The notes under the pieces: model-generated
The model's input: only the letters and a program-made list of their open reading frames with translations
Told to the model about the DNA's origin: nothing
Database searches by the model: none
Part shown: in pieces, positions 27,156 to 36,376 of the stretch
Layout of the letters: every line of letters begins with the position of its first letter
Numbering within the stretch: the first letter of the stretch is position 1
NCBI RefSeq assembly: GCF_009602435.1
Contig: NZ_VZDQ01000021.1
Span: forward strand, 186,001 to 250,000
Length of the DNA stretch: 64,000 nt
Direction of reading: 5' to 3'
Origin: Sediminibacillus terrae
Lineage (GTDB): Bacteria; Bacillota; Bacilli; Bacillales; Amphibacillaceae
Program-made: the position numbers and the translations under genes

Positions 27156-28763
27156 ATGAAACAGAAAATTGACATCTATAAAGAAAAATTGACGAAATTC
27201 TGGAGTTCCAAATCTTCCAGACAAAAAGGAGTCATGATCGGTTCTTTCCTGTTGGTTCTTTTTTTGATTATCGGGGGGACATTGCTTGCAAGCAAAAGCA
27301 ACATGGTTCCTCTTTATAACAATTTGTCTTTGGAGGAAGTGGGACAAATAAAAACAGAACTGGACGCAAAAGGGATCCAGTACGAACTTCAGGATGCAGG
27401 TAAAACGATTTTGGTTCCTGAACAGGACGCTGATACACTATTGGTCGATCTTGCTGCCCAAGGATTGCCGAACAGCGGAAATGTTGATTATTCGTTCTTC
27501 AGTGACAACACTTCATGGGGGATGACGGATAATGAGTTTGATGTGATTCAGTTGGATGCGATGCAGACGGAAATCGCCAATCTCATAAAAGGTATCGATG
27601 GTATTCAGGATGCCAATGTGATGATCAACAAACCGGAAGAAGCGGTTTTTGTCAGTGACCAGACGCTGGAAGCTTCAGCATCGATCGTTCTGAACACACA
27701 GCCGGGATATCAGTTGGAACCAAGCCAAATCAAGTCTTTATATCATTTGGTTTCCAAGACGGTTCCGAACCTTCCTACAGATAATATCGTCATCATGAAT
27801 CAAAATTTTGAGTATTTTGACTTGAATGACACAGCTACTGCAGGAAATACGGACACCTATACGTATCAACAAAATGTGAAACAGGATATCGAACGGGATA
27901 TTCAACGTCGGGTGCAGCAAATGATCGGCATGATAGTCGGAAACAACAAGGTAATTGCTTCCGTTACTGCTGACATTGATTTCACTCAGGAAAACAGGGT
28001 AGAAGAATTGGTGACACCTGTTGATGAAGAGAATATGGAAGGCTTGCCGGTAAGCGTGGAGACCATCAAAGAAACTTACACAGGAGGCACACCGGAAGGC
28101 GGTGTCGCAGGAACCGGTGAAGAGGAAGTCGTCAATTATCCAGCCGGTGAGGAAGGGCAGGACGGCGATTACGAAATGGTCAAGGAATCGATTAACAATG
28201 AGTTCAATCGAATAAAGAAAGAAATAGTCGAAAGTCCTTATAAAGTTAGAGACCTTGGAATACAAGTGGCAGTGGATAACACGAAATCGGTCGACGAAGA
28301 ATCAGGAGAAGTAGAATATCTATCGGCTGCTGAAGAAGCGACGGTGGAAGATGGGATTTCATCTATCCTTGATTCAATCATCACTACTTCGATTGACGAA
28401 GAATATGGCGAGGTGAATCCGGAAGAAAAAGTATCGATTGTAATGCAGGAATTCAATGGAAGTCAGGGTTCGTCCGCCCAGCCGCAAGCAGCCATACCTG
28501 CTTGGATGTACATCGTCGGCGGAGTTTTGGTTGTTATCATTCTCGCATTGATTTGGATGCTTTGGAGAAGAAGAAATACGGAAGAAGAGGAAGAGTACGA
28601 ATATACAGAAGAATCCTATGTTCCTCAACCCGTCGCCATTCCGGATATTGAAGAAAGCCCGGAAACGGAAGCAGGGGTCCGTACCAAACAACTGGAGAAA
28701 CTTGCGAAAGACAAACCGGAAGAATTTGCGAAACTGCTTCGCAGTTGGATTGCGGAAGATTAG
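27156..28763 (+). CDS. fliF: Flagellar MS-ring protein FliF
   Basis: FliF builds the membrane MS ring on which the rotor and export gate assemble. The 535-residue protein has two membrane segments (about 28-48 and 448-468) flanking a periplasmic-side region with ring-building motifs (SNMVPLYNNLSLEEVGQIK; DVIQLDAMQTEIANLIKGID), an acidic Gly/Glu-rich insertion near 310-345, and a C-terminal FliG-binding tail (EFAKLLRSWIAED). The ATG at 27156 follows GGGGGAAGAG. Confidence 0.97.
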   Translation: MKQKIDIYKEKLTKFWSSKSSRQKGVMIGSFLLVLFLIIGGTLLASKSNMVPLYNNLSLEEVGQIKTELDAKGIQYELQDAGKTILVPEQDADTLLVDLAAQGLPNSGNVDYSFFSDNTSWGMTDNEFDVIQLDAMQTEIANLIKGIDGIQDANVMINKPEEAVFVSDQTLEASASIVLNTQPGYQLEPSQIKSLYHLVSKTVPNLPTDNIVIMNQNFEYFDLNDTATAGNTDTYTYQQNVKQDIERDIQRRVQQMIGMIVGNNKVIASVTADIDFTQENRVEELVTPVDEENMEGLPVSVETIKETYTGGTPEGGVAGTGEEEVVNYPAGEEGQDGDYEMVKESINNEFNRIKKEIVESPYKVRDLGIQVAVDNTKSVDEESGEVEYLSAAEEATVEDGISSILDSIITTSIDEEYGEVNPEEKVSIVMQEFNGSQGSSAQPQAAIPAWMYIVGGVLVVIILALIWMLWRRRNTEEEEEYEYTEESYVPQPVAIPDIEESPETEAGVRTKQLEKLAKDKPEEFAKLLRSWIAED

Positions 28764-28775
28764 GGGGCAACCTTT

Positions 28776-29786
28776 ATGGCAAGATACAAAGAATTGACAG
28801 GGAAACAGAAGGCCGCGATATTATTGATTTCACTCGGACCCGATGTTTCTGCGCAAGTATATAAACACTTGACCGAAGAGGAAATCGAAAAATTGACGTT
28901 GGAAATTTCTTCAGTGAAAAAGGTTGAATCGGAACAGAAAGAGCAAATTCTTGATCAGTTTCATCAAATAGCATTGGCGCAAGACTATATTTCCCAAGGG
29001 GGAATCGGTTACGCTAAAACGGTTTTGGAAAAGGCGTTGGGCCAGTCGGAAGCAGATAGTATCATCAATCGGCTCACGTCTTCCCTGCAGGTGAAGCCGT
29101 TTGACTTTGCCCGTAAAGCTGAACCGTCACAGGTGTTGAATTTCATCCAAAATGAACATCCCCAGACAATCGCGCTGGTATTGTCTTATTTGGATCCAGA
29201 GCAGGCGAGCCAGATCCTGTCTGAGCTTCCGCAGGAAATGCAGGCTGACATAGCAAAGCGGATTGCGGTCATGGATTCTACTTCGCCCGAGATCATTACG
29301 GAAGTGGAACAAATTTTAGAGCGGAAACTGTCGGCGACTGTGACGCAGGATTATACACAGACAGGTGGAATCCAGGCAGTGGTAGAAGTGCTGAACGGTG
29401 TAGACCGGAGCACCGAGCGGACCATTCTGGATGCTTTGGAAATTCAAGACCCTGAACTCGCAGAGGAAATCAAAAAGCGGATGTTCGTCTTCGAAGATAT
29501 TGTTACATTGGACAACCGTGCGATTCAGCGGGTGATCAGAGAAGTAGAGAATGATGACTTGCGCTTGTCCTTGAAAGTGGCAAGTGAAGAAGTCAAAAAC
29601 ATTGTATTCAACAACATGTCGACCCGAATGGCAGATACCTTCAGAGAAGAAATGGAATTTATGGGACCAGTTAGATTGCGGGATGTGGAAGAATCTCAAT
29701 CTCGTATTGTTTCGGTCATCCGCCGATTGGAAGAACTAGGTGAAATTGTGATAGCCCGTGGCGGAGGGGATGATGTGATTGTCTAA
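28776..29786 (+). CDS. fliG: Flagellar motor switch protein FliG
   Basis: FliG is the rotor protein that touches the stator. In the 336-residue protein the N domain binds FliF, the middle domain carries NEHPQTIALVLSYL and the EHPQ motif that contacts FliM, and the C-terminal domain has the charged torque helix (DDLRLSLKVASEEVKNIVFNN and RMADTFREEMEFMGPVRLRD). AGGGGGC precedes the ATG. It overlaps fliH by 8 bases. Confidence 0.98.
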   Translation: MARYKELTGKQKAAILLISLGPDVSAQVYKHLTEEEIEKLTLEISSVKKVESEQKEQILDQFHQIALAQDYISQGGIGYAKTVLEKALGQSEADSIINRLTSSLQVKPFDFARKAEPSQVLNFIQNEHPQTIALVLSYLDPEQASQILSELPQEMQADIAKRIAVMDSTSPEIITEVEQILERKLSATVTQDYTQTGGIQAVVEVLNGVDRSTERTILDALEIQDPELAEEIKKRMFVFEDIVTLDNRAIQRVIREVENDDLRLSLKVASEEVKNIVFNNMSTRMADTFREEMEFMGPVRLRDVEESQSRIVSVIRRLEELGEIVIARGGGDDVIV

Positions 29787-30534
29787 CAACCATCCGATAC
29801 ATCCCGACAGCAGGAGGAAGATAATCGGGATTAAACCCGTTGTTGCACAAGAAAAAGTCGAGCTTCAAAATTCAAAGACAGGGCTTGAACAAACGGAATC
29901 AGAATTGAAGCAGGCCCAAGAAGCCTTGAAAAAAGCAAGGGAAGAAGCAGAATTCTTAACAAAAGAAACAGAGCGACAGATTGCGAATGAAAGAAGCAAG
30001 TGGGAATCCGAAAAAAAGCAGTTATATGAAGAAGTGAAACAGGCAGCGTATGAAGCTGGGTTTGAATCTGGGCGTTCGGATGCTCGAAAAGAATATGAGG
30101 AATTTGTTGACAAAGCACGCGAGCTGGTCGATCTCGCTCAGCAAGATTACCAGACGATCCTCAATCAAAGTGAAGATGCAGTCTTGACCTTGAGCATGAA
30201 GGCCGCTTCTAAAATTGTCCATCAAGAATTGGAAACCACGGATGCATTTTTGGGAATTGTCAAACAGGTGCTGAAGGAAGCCAAGCAACAGGAAAATATT
30301 GCGATGTATATTCATCCCGAAGACTACCAACTTGTGATCAGTCAGCAGGACGAATTGCGAAATATAGTGGTCGGAGAAGCGCAACTCCAGTTTTATCCTG
30401 ACATAGAGCTGACAAGAGGAAGCTGTATCATCGAAACGACATTTGGAAGAATTGATGCAAGTGTTGATACGCGGTTGATTGAACTGAGGGAAAAATTATT
30501 TGAAGCGTTAAGGGAGAACTCAGATGAAGATTGA
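29779..30534 (+). CDS. fliH: Flagellar export ATPase regulator FliH
   Basis: FliH binds FliI and tethers it to the C ring. The 251-residue protein has a long Glu/Lys/Gln-rich coiled coil (about 25-105), a Gly-rich AYEAGFESGRSDARKEY segment, and the globular end with IHPEDYQLV and GSCIIETTFGRIDASVDTRL. The TTG start lies inside the end of fliG with GGAGGGG upstream; the in-frame ATG at 29773 runs into a stop at once. Confidence 0.93.
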   Translation: MSNNHPIHPDSRRKIIGIKPVVAQEKVELQNSKTGLEQTESELKQAQEALKKAREEAEFLTKETERQIANERSKWESEKKQLYEEVKQAAYEAGFESGRSDARKEYEEFVDKARELVDLAQQDYQTILNQSEDAVLTLSMKAASKIVHQELETTDAFLGIVKQVLKEAKQQENIAMYIHPEDYQLVISQQDELRNIVVGEAQLQFYPDIELTRGSCIIETTFGRIDASVDTRLIELREKLFEALRENSDED

Positions 30535-31843
30535 CAAATACCTTGATGTGATCGAACGGTTCGATAGTTATAAGCGCTATGGAAAAATCCACCGTGTGAT
30601 TGGTCTGATGATTGAATCCCAAGGACCAGAAGCAAGCATTGGCGATGTTTGCTACATTCATGCCAGCACACACCAGGATGAAACAATTCTGGCAGAAGTT
30701 GTCGGTTTCCATAACGAGAAAGTTTTACTCATGCCTTATTCACAGCTGAAAAACATAGGACCTGGTTGCATGGTCGAAGCAACTGGTCAGCCTTTATCCA
30801 TAAAAGTAGGAAGAGGATTGATCGGCAAGGTGGTCGATTCTTTGGGAAATCCTCTGGATAAATCACAAATGCCGAGAGGGTTGGCTTCTTATCCTTCTGA
30901 ACAGTCACCGCCCAATCCTATGTTGCGTCCGCCGATTGACGAACCTATCCAAGTAGGGGTGAAAGCGATCGATACCATGCTTTCAGTAGGAAAGGGACAA
31001 AGGGTAGGAATATTTGCTGGAAGCGGTGTTGGAAAAAGTACGCTCTTGGGAATGATTGCGAGAAACAGCGGAGCAGATATCAATGTGATTGCGTTGATCG
31101 GCGAGCGTGGAAGAGAAGTCCGGGAGTTTATCGAAAATGATCTTGGCGAAGAGGGTCTGCGTAAGTCAATCGTCGTGGTGGCGACTTCTGACCAGCCGGC
31201 ATTGATGAGGATAAAGGGAGCATATACAGCAACGGCCATCAGTGAGTATTTTCGTGATCAAGGATACAATGTCAACCTGATGATGGATTCCGTGACCAGG
31301 GTGGCGTTGGCTCAGCGTGAAGTTGGGCTTGCGACAGGAGAGCCGCCGACGACAAAAGGATATACGCCTTCCGTGTTTGCAATATTGCCAAAATTGCTGG
31401 AAAGGGCAGGCACTAGTGAGCTAGGTACCATCACTGCTTTTTACACGGTGCTGGTGGATGGCGATGACATGAATGAGCCTATTGCCGATACGGTCCGGGG
31501 GATACTGGACGGCCACTTCATACTTGATCGCAAACTTGCCGAACAAGGCCGGTTTCCGGCAATAAATGTTTTAAAGTCAGTAAGCCGGGTTATGCCGCAA
31601 GTAATATCACCTGAACAATACCAAGTTGCCGCTAAGATCAGGTCTTTGCTCGCTACCTATGAAGAGAATCACGAATTGATTCAGATAGGGGCCTATAAAC
31701 GTGGTACGAACAAGGAGATAGATGAGGCGATTCAGTTTCAGCCGAAACTGGTTCAATATTTGAAGCAGGGAACGGACGAAAAATTCTCCAGTAAAGAAGC
31801 ATTTTTGCAAGCTTCTAATCTAGTAGCAGGTGGTAAGGTGTAA
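30524..31843 (+). CDS. fliI: Flagellum-specific ATP synthase/export ATPase FliI
   Basis: FliI is the F1-beta-like ATPase that helps unload chaperone-substrate complexes. The 439-residue protein has Walker A AGSGVGKST at 165-173, IGERGREVREFIE, and a Walker B with NLMMDSVTRVA. The ATG lies inside the end of fliH (11-base overlap) and follows AGGGAGAA. Its last base overlaps the start of fliJ. Confidence 0.98.
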   Translation: MKIDKYLDVIERFDSYKRYGKIHRVIGLMIESQGPEASIGDVCYIHASTHQDETILAEVVGFHNEKVLLMPYSQLKNIGPGCMVEATGQPLSIKVGRGLIGKVVDSLGNPLDKSQMPRGLASYPSEQSPPNPMLRPPIDEPIQVGVKAIDTMLSVGKGQRVGIFAGSGVGKSTLLGMIARNSGADINVIALIGERGREVREFIENDLGEEGLRKSIVVVATSDQPALMRIKGAYTATAISEYFRDQGYNVNLMMDSVTRVALAQREVGLATGEPPTTKGYTPSVFAILPKLLERAGTSELGTITAFYTVLVDGDDMNEPIADTVRGILDGHFILDRKLAEQGRFPAINVLKSVSRVMPQVISPEQYQVAAKIRSLLATYEENHELIQIGAYKRGTNKEIDEAIQFQPKLVQYLKQGTDEKFSSKEAFLQASNLVAGGKV

Positions 31844-32292
31844 TGGCAGATGCAAAAACATTTGAAAAATTATTGGATTTAAGAGATAGGGAAAAGCAAA
31901 CGGCTCAAAAAGACTACAAGTTATCAGTTGAACACTTTGAAGACGTCGCCTCGGAAATGTATTTGCTTTTGAAGAAGAAAGAAGATGCGGAAGTGGCATA
32001 TCAGCGTGAAATCGGTGAAACTCCCGCATCTGTGGGGAATTTGACTTTCCATTCTGAATATATAGCAAAATTGAAGACGAAAATCTCCAGTATGCAGACG
32101 GCAGTCGGCAATGCCCGAAGGGATATGGAAGCAAAGCAGGATAAACTTACTGCTGCATATGTCGAAACAAAGAAATTTGAGCGGATGATTGAACGGAAGA
32201 AAGAAAAACAGCAGGCAATCATCAAAGCTGAAGAATCAAAGCAGATGGACGAAATATCCACTGTACAGTTTAACAAGAACAGGGATTGGTGA
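31843..32292 (+). CDS. fliJ: Flagellar export chaperone FliJ
   Basis: A 149-residue all-helical coiled-coil protein, rich in K, E and Q, that occupies the FliI central pore and recycles export chaperones. FEKLLDLRDREKQTAQKDY at the N-terminus is the family start. It has one-base overlap with fliI (TAATG). Confidence 0.93.
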   Translation: MADAKTFEKLLDLRDREKQTAQKDYKLSVEHFEDVASEMYLLLKKKEDAEVAYQREIGETPASVGNLTFHSEYIAKLKTKISSMQTAVGNARRDMEAKQDKLTAAYVETKKFERMIERKKEKQQAIIKAEESKQMDEISTVQFNKNRDW

Positions 32293-32295
32293 GTT

Positions 32296-32889
32296 ATGGC
32301 TAGTACATCCGAGTATGAAAAAAAGAAACCAGGAATCCTTCAATGGTTGTTATTTATATTAATTCCTTTGATCTTGGCAGCGACAATCGCAACGATCATT
32401 ATGATTGCTGCCGGGATTGATGTCGCTGGATTTGCCAAAAAGTATGCAAATCAAGTGCCAGGTGTTTCTTCGTTGGTTTCTGAAGAGGAAAAAGAAAGCG
32501 GAGAAAGCGGAGATGTAGAGCAAAAACGATTGACTGCTGCTATCGAAAGCAAGGATGAACAAATCGAGCAATTGGAATCGGAATTGGAAGCAAGAGAAGC
32601 GGATGTGGAAGATTTGAACGAACAAATCAACACGCTCAACCAACAGCTGGAAACAAAGGAAGAAGGAACCGAGGAAACTGCTTCCGACCCCATAAATGAT
32701 ATTTCGACCTCTTTTCAAAACATGGAGGCAGAAAGAGCCGCGGGAATACTGGCTAATTTAGAGGATGATACAGCGTTGGCGGTCATGGAACAAATGTCCA
32801 AAAAGACCTTGGGTGAAATCCTTGGCGAAATGGATGCAGATGAAGCTGCCAGACTGACAAATGCATACGCAGCTGGGGAAGCGCAATAA
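32296..32889 (+). CDS. ylxF: YlxF: membrane-anchored coiled-coil protein with MgtE-N-like tail
   Basis: A 197-residue protein with one membrane segment (about 14-38), a Glu-rich coiled coil (about 70-125) and a C-terminal MgtE-N/MotE-like repeat region (MEAERAAGILANLEDDTALAVMEQMSKKTLGEILGEMDADEAARL). Homologues include B. subtilis YlxF. The family is encoded in flagellar operons, where related proteins have been linked to motor or stator assembly. The exact role here is not known. Confidence 0.88.
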   Translation: MASTSEYEKKKPGILQWLLFILIPLILAATIATIIMIAAGIDVAGFAKKYANQVPGVSSLVSEEEKESGESGDVEQKRLTAAIESKDEQIEQLESELEAREADVEDLNEQINTLNQQLETKEEGTEETASDPINDISTSFQNMEAERAAGILANLEDDTALAVMEQMSKKTLGEILGEMDADEAARLTNAYAAGEAQ

Positions 32890-32909
32890 CACTGAAAGGA
32901 GGTGAAACA

Positions 32910-34313
32910 GTGAATAGTATCGGAATGTTAACCGTCCAGTCGAACGTACCACTGACCCAACCATCTACTTCGGAAGATAATACCAGCATGTTAGGGCTGA
33001 GTACCGCTTTCAAAGACTTGATGCTGCAAAATTCGGAAGGTCAGAAAGATGAAAGTGAAAGTCAGGACAGTATGCTCGCCGGAATTCTTTCTGCATTGAG
33101 CTCCCTGGGTATCGAGCTAACGGAGGAAGACATAAAAGAATTGGATGCTTTGTCTCCACAAGTACAAGAAGTGATTTCTGAAATGCTCCATAACGAAACC
33201 ACGATGCAACAGCTTAGTGAAGACTACCCGGAACTCGGAAATACCGAGTTGATCGCCGTTCTTGCGCAAAGCGTCAAGAGTGCAATCGAGAAGGCGAATC
33301 CGGCTGAAGGAACACCGGCATCAAGTAAAACCATCGTAGCTTCACCAACGACTTCTGAACAAGCGGTCGCCATGCTTCAAAATCAACAGGCTGTTTTGGT
33401 TAACCCAGTAGCAACGAAAGTGGATCAAGATAGCAGGCAAGGTTTTCAGTTGATTTGGGAGCAAGCAAAGGTGATTCTCGGCAAAATAGAAGCGGGCAAC
33501 CCTACTAAAGAGCAGGAAACGGCCCTAAAGCAATTACTTCAGCAGTGGGTGAATCAGGAAAAAACGGCTGGAAAAACAACCATGCCACTTACTTTTAACC
33601 AGGATAGCAATCTTAAAGGGGAAGCGAAATTGCAAAACGTTTGGCAACAGCTTGTAACAACTTTTCGCAGCCGGGAAAACCTTTCTGCGCAAAACCGTTA
33701 TCCAGGCAATTCTTCTGTAACTGCAGCAGATATTGGCAAATGGGTTAAACAGGCCTTGGCTAGACAGTCGGAAGATGGGTCGACAAATCAGGCAACTTTT
33801 TCACAGCAACATGCCAACAGCATGCCGGTTTCTAAACTCGAACAGTATGTAGTCCACCTAAACCAAACAGGGAGTCAGGAAGCTAATCAAAAACAAATGA
33901 CAGAAACATTGCAAAAAGCAATACAAGAAAGCAATTTCTTGAAAAGCAATGGCACCAAAGAGCTTTCCATCAAGTTGCGTCCTGCTCAGTTGGGGGATGT
34001 AATGGTGAAGATGACCCAGCTCAATGGGGAAATGACCGTCAAAATAACAGTGACGAGCCAAGCAGCCAAGGACATGCTTGAAGGAAATCTTCATCAGCTC
34101 AAGCATATGTTCTCCCCGCAGCAAGTAGTTGTCGAGAAACAGGATGCTCAATTGTTGCAACAAGATAATCGGAACAATGGGCAGCAGAGCAACAGCAACA
34201 TGGATCAGTCAGAACAAGAAAACGGCTACCCGCAGGATGAATCCAGGGAGTCTTCAGAAGAAGACTCGGAAGGTAAAAGCTTCTCTGATTTTCTGATGAA
34301 TGAGAAAGTGTAG
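32910..34313 (+). CDS. fliK: Flagellar hook-length control protein FliK
   Basis: FliK measures the hook and triggers the FlhB export switch. The 467-residue protein has an extended Ser/Gln/Thr-rich N-terminal ruler and the C-terminal FliK domain (about 340-410: ELSIKLRPAQLGDVMVKM, MTVKITVTSQAAKDMLEGNL), then a Gln/Asn/Glu-rich tail. GTG start at 32910, 6 bases after AAAGGAGGT. Low sequence complexity in the middle is normal for the family. Confidence 0.94.
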   Translation: MNSIGMLTVQSNVPLTQPSTSEDNTSMLGLSTAFKDLMLQNSEGQKDESESQDSMLAGILSALSSLGIELTEEDIKELDALSPQVQEVISEMLHNETTMQQLSEDYPELGNTELIAVLAQSVKSAIEKANPAEGTPASSKTIVASPTTSEQAVAMLQNQQAVLVNPVATKVDQDSRQGFQLIWEQAKVILGKIEAGNPTKEQETALKQLLQQWVNQEKTAGKTTMPLTFNQDSNLKGEAKLQNVWQQLVTTFRSRENLSAQNRYPGNSSVTAADIGKWVKQALARQSEDGSTNQATFSQQHANSMPVSKLEQYVVHLNQTGSQEANQKQMTETLQKAIQESNFLKSNGTKELSIKLRPAQLGDVMVKMTQLNGEMTVKITVTSQAAKDMLEGNLHQLKHMFSPQQVVVEKQDAQLLQQDNRNNGQQSNSNMDQSEQENGYPQDESRESSEEDSEGKSFSDFLMNEKV

Positions 34314-34322
34314 GTGACAAAA

Positions 34323-34763
34323 GTGACGAAAATAGATAATTCCTTTTATTTGAGCCAGCAGCCGCGTGGCACGACTAGTTCAAATTTAGGAAAAGACGAA
34401 TTTTTAAAAATTTTGATGGCCCAGCTGCAAAACCAGGACCCGCTGAATCCAATGGAAGACAAGGAATTCGTATCTCAAATGGCCAGTTTTTCCTCCCTGG
34501 AACAAATGACGAACATGTCTAGTTCCATGGATCGATTAGTTGATTCACAAACCATTTCTCCGGTTCTTCAATATAGCCATTTAATCGGCAAAGAAGTTTC
34601 TTATAACCGGTATGATGAAGAGACAGGCCAAGTAATCGAAACACCGACAAGCGAGGTGACCGCAGTCAGCCAGTCAGACGGAAAAGCCATATTGGAATTG
34701 AGCAACGGTGAAAAGATATATGCGGATTCGGTATTAAAGGTGAGCAGCCCATCATCTGACTAA
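34323..34763 (+). CDS. flgD: Flagellar hook assembly (capping) protein FlgD
   Basis: FlgD caps the growing hook. The 146-residue protein has the hallmark LGKDEFLKILMAQLQNQDPLNPMEDKEF (quoted by its parts) and ASFSSLEQMTNM, then a short C-terminal domain. Bacillus-type FlgD is much shorter than that of E. coli, as here. The GTG at 34323 is preferred over that at 34314, since AGGTG lies 6 bases before it. Confidence 0.93.
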   Translation: MTKIDNSFYLSQQPRGTTSSNLGKDEFLKILMAQLQNQDPLNPMEDKEFVSQMASFSSLEQMTNMSSSMDRLVDSQTISPVLQYSHLIGKEVSYNRYDEETGQVIETPTSEVTAVSQSDGKAILELSNGEKIYADSVLKVSSPSSD

Positions 34764-34775
34764 AGGATGATAAAC

Positions 34776-35147
34776 ATGGAGCACCGAATACAATCTTTAC
34801 AACACCCAATAACCTTATTACCCAACTCAACGAAAACCAAAACATCTAAACAACAAACAAATTTTAAAGATGCATTGTTAAATGTACAAGGTTTAAAGGT
34901 TAGCAAACATGCAAAGCAACGTATGAACGAACGAAATATTGCAATCGACAGTGAGCTATGGCAAAAAATCACGGCAAAAGTAGGAGAAGCGAAACAAAAG
35001 GGAATAACAGATTCCTTGGTATTGACTGATCACGCAGCCTTGTTGGTAAGCACGAAAAACAATACCGTCGTGACAGCCATGGATCGCTCGGAAGCCGGCA
35101 GCAGAATATTCACCAATATTAATGGAACCATTGTTATGGATGATTAG
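34776..35147 (+). CDS. Flagellar operon protein of the TIGR02530 family
   Basis: A 123-residue protein found after flgD in Firmicutes flagellar operons. It has a disordered Thr/Gln/Lys-rich N-terminus and then the conserved core SKHAKQRMNERNI, DHAALLVSTKNNTVVTAMDR and the INGTIVM end. Its biochemical role is unknown. The ATG at 34776 follows AAAGGA with 8-base spacing; the in-frame ATG at 34767 overlaps that site. Confidence 0.88.
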   Translation: MEHRIQSLQHPITLLPNSTKTKTSKQQTNFKDALLNVQGLKVSKHAKQRMNERNIAIDSELWQKITAKVGEAKQKGITDSLVLTDHAALLVSTKNNTVVTAMDRSEAGSRIFTNINGTIVMDD

Positions 35148-35230
35148 GCTGGACCCGAAAGGGAGGCCGAAATTTGCTGAGTGAATGAGGCAAATGGAAT
35201 AAAAAATACTGAAAAAGGATGTTGTGCTAA

Positions 35231-36112
35231 ATGTTACGTTCAATGTATGCAGGAATTTCAGGAATGAACGGTTTTCAAACCAAATTAGATGTTATCGGAA
35301 ACAATATCGCCAACGTAAACACTTCCGGTTATAAAAAAGGCCGGGTTACTTTTCAAGATATGATGAGCCAGTCTCTATCAGGAGCAGAAGGCCCCGTGAT
35401 GCAAGGAGGGAATGCTATCCGTGGAGGTGTGAATCCTTCTCAGGTAGGCTTGGGTTCTCAGGTAGGTTCGATTGACAACATACATACCGTAGGGAACCGT
35501 CAGACAACCAACCGTGCATTAGACCTTGCTTTGGAAGGAGACGGCATGTTCGTTTTAGGAGAAGATGCCAATGCGGATGGAAACTTCACCTTTGGCGGAA
35601 ACGAAATGACCTTTACCAGAGCAGGAAATTTCTATTTAGATGACGATGGTTATATCGTCAACCCGGATGGTAAATATCTGCTGGGAGAAGTAGAAGGCGG
35701 CGGATTAGGGAAAATCCAGATTCCGGAGGATGCTGAAAGCTTCAGCATACAGGGAACTGGAGAAGTGACTTATGTGGATCCGGACGACGGAGCCACAACA
35801 GCCGGCACGATCCGACTTGCTAAATTTTCGAATCCAGGGGGCTTGCAAAAGCTGGGAGCTAATACTTATCAGCTGACTGCAAACGCAGGTGTCTACACGG
35901 ATGATGGCAACTTTGACAGCATCGATGATTTGGTCATTCCTGGACAAGATGGCGGGGCGTCCGTTGTTTCTGGTGCCTTGGAAATGTCCAATGTCGACTT
36001 GGCAGAAGAGTTTACGGAGATGATTACAGCACAAAGAGGATTCCAGGCAAATACCAGGATTATCACCACTTCGGATGAAATCCTGCAGGAACTGGTCAAC
36101 CTGAAACGTTAA
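35231..36112 (+). CDS. flgE: Flagellar hook protein FlgE
   Basis: A 293-residue hook subunit with the rod/hook N-terminal motif (MNGFQTKLDVIGNNIANVNTSGYK) and the C-terminal helix with ITAQRGFQANTRIITTSDEIL. The central part (about 90-240) is acidic and Gly-rich. It is longer than the 264-residue B. subtilis FlgE (once named FlgG). The ribosome site AAAGGATG is 10 bases from the ATG. A transport-substrate gene, it precedes the swrD-fliL pair. Confidence 0.95.
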   Translation: MLRSMYAGISGMNGFQTKLDVIGNNIANVNTSGYKKGRVTFQDMMSQSLSGAEGPVMQGGNAIRGGVNPSQVGLGSQVGSIDNIHTVGNRQTTNRALDLALEGDGMFVLGEDANADGNFTFGGNEMTFTRAGNFYLDDDGYIVNPDGKYLLGEVEGGGLGKIQIPEDAESFSIQGTGEVTYVDPDDGATTAGTIRLAKFSNPGGLQKLGANTYQLTANAGVYTDDGNFDSIDDLVIPGQDGGASVVSGALEMSNVDLAEEFTEMITAQRGFQANTRIITTSDEILQELVNLKR

Positions 36113-36126
36113 TTAAAAGGGGGAAC

Positions 36127-36145
36127 GGGGGCGTGAACAGCCCCC
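36127..36145 (+). other. GC-rich hairpin upstream of swrD
   Basis: GGGGGC (36127-36132) pairs perfectly with GCCCCC (36140-36145) around GTGAACA. AAGGGGG at 36117-36123 can pair with the same CCCCCTT instead. There is no T-run, so it is more likely a translational or RNA-stability element than a terminator. Confidence 0.55.
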
Positions 36146-36154
36146 TTCAAATAA

Positions 36155-36376
36155 ATGATCAAGCTCACTCGATTAAATGGTGATAAATTCAGTTTAAATG
36201 CAGTTTATATTGAGCAGATACAATCTTTTCCTGATACGACCATCAGTCTTGTAACAGGAAAAAAACTAGTTGTAAGAGAAACGGAGAATGAAGTTAATAT
36301 GTTGATTCAAAAGTATTATCAAACTATTGGTTTGCAGGGCTGTGTCAAAGAAGCCGGTGATGTTGATGAGCGGTAA
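36155..36376 (+). CDS. swrD: Flagellar protein SwrD (FlbD family, YlzI)
   Basis: A 73-residue protein of the FlbD family, MIKLTRLNGDKFSLNAVYIEQIQSFPDTTISL (in parts), known as SwrD in B. subtilis, where it raises flagellar torque and is needed for swarming. No ribosome site lies at normal distance before the ATG. A hairpin and a short overlapping frame (36133-36183) occupy that place. It overlaps fliL by 11 bases. Confidence 0.93.
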   Translation: MIKLTRLNGDKFSLNAVYIEQIQSFPDTTISLVTGKKLVVRETENEVNMLIQKYYQTIGLQGCVKEAGDVDER

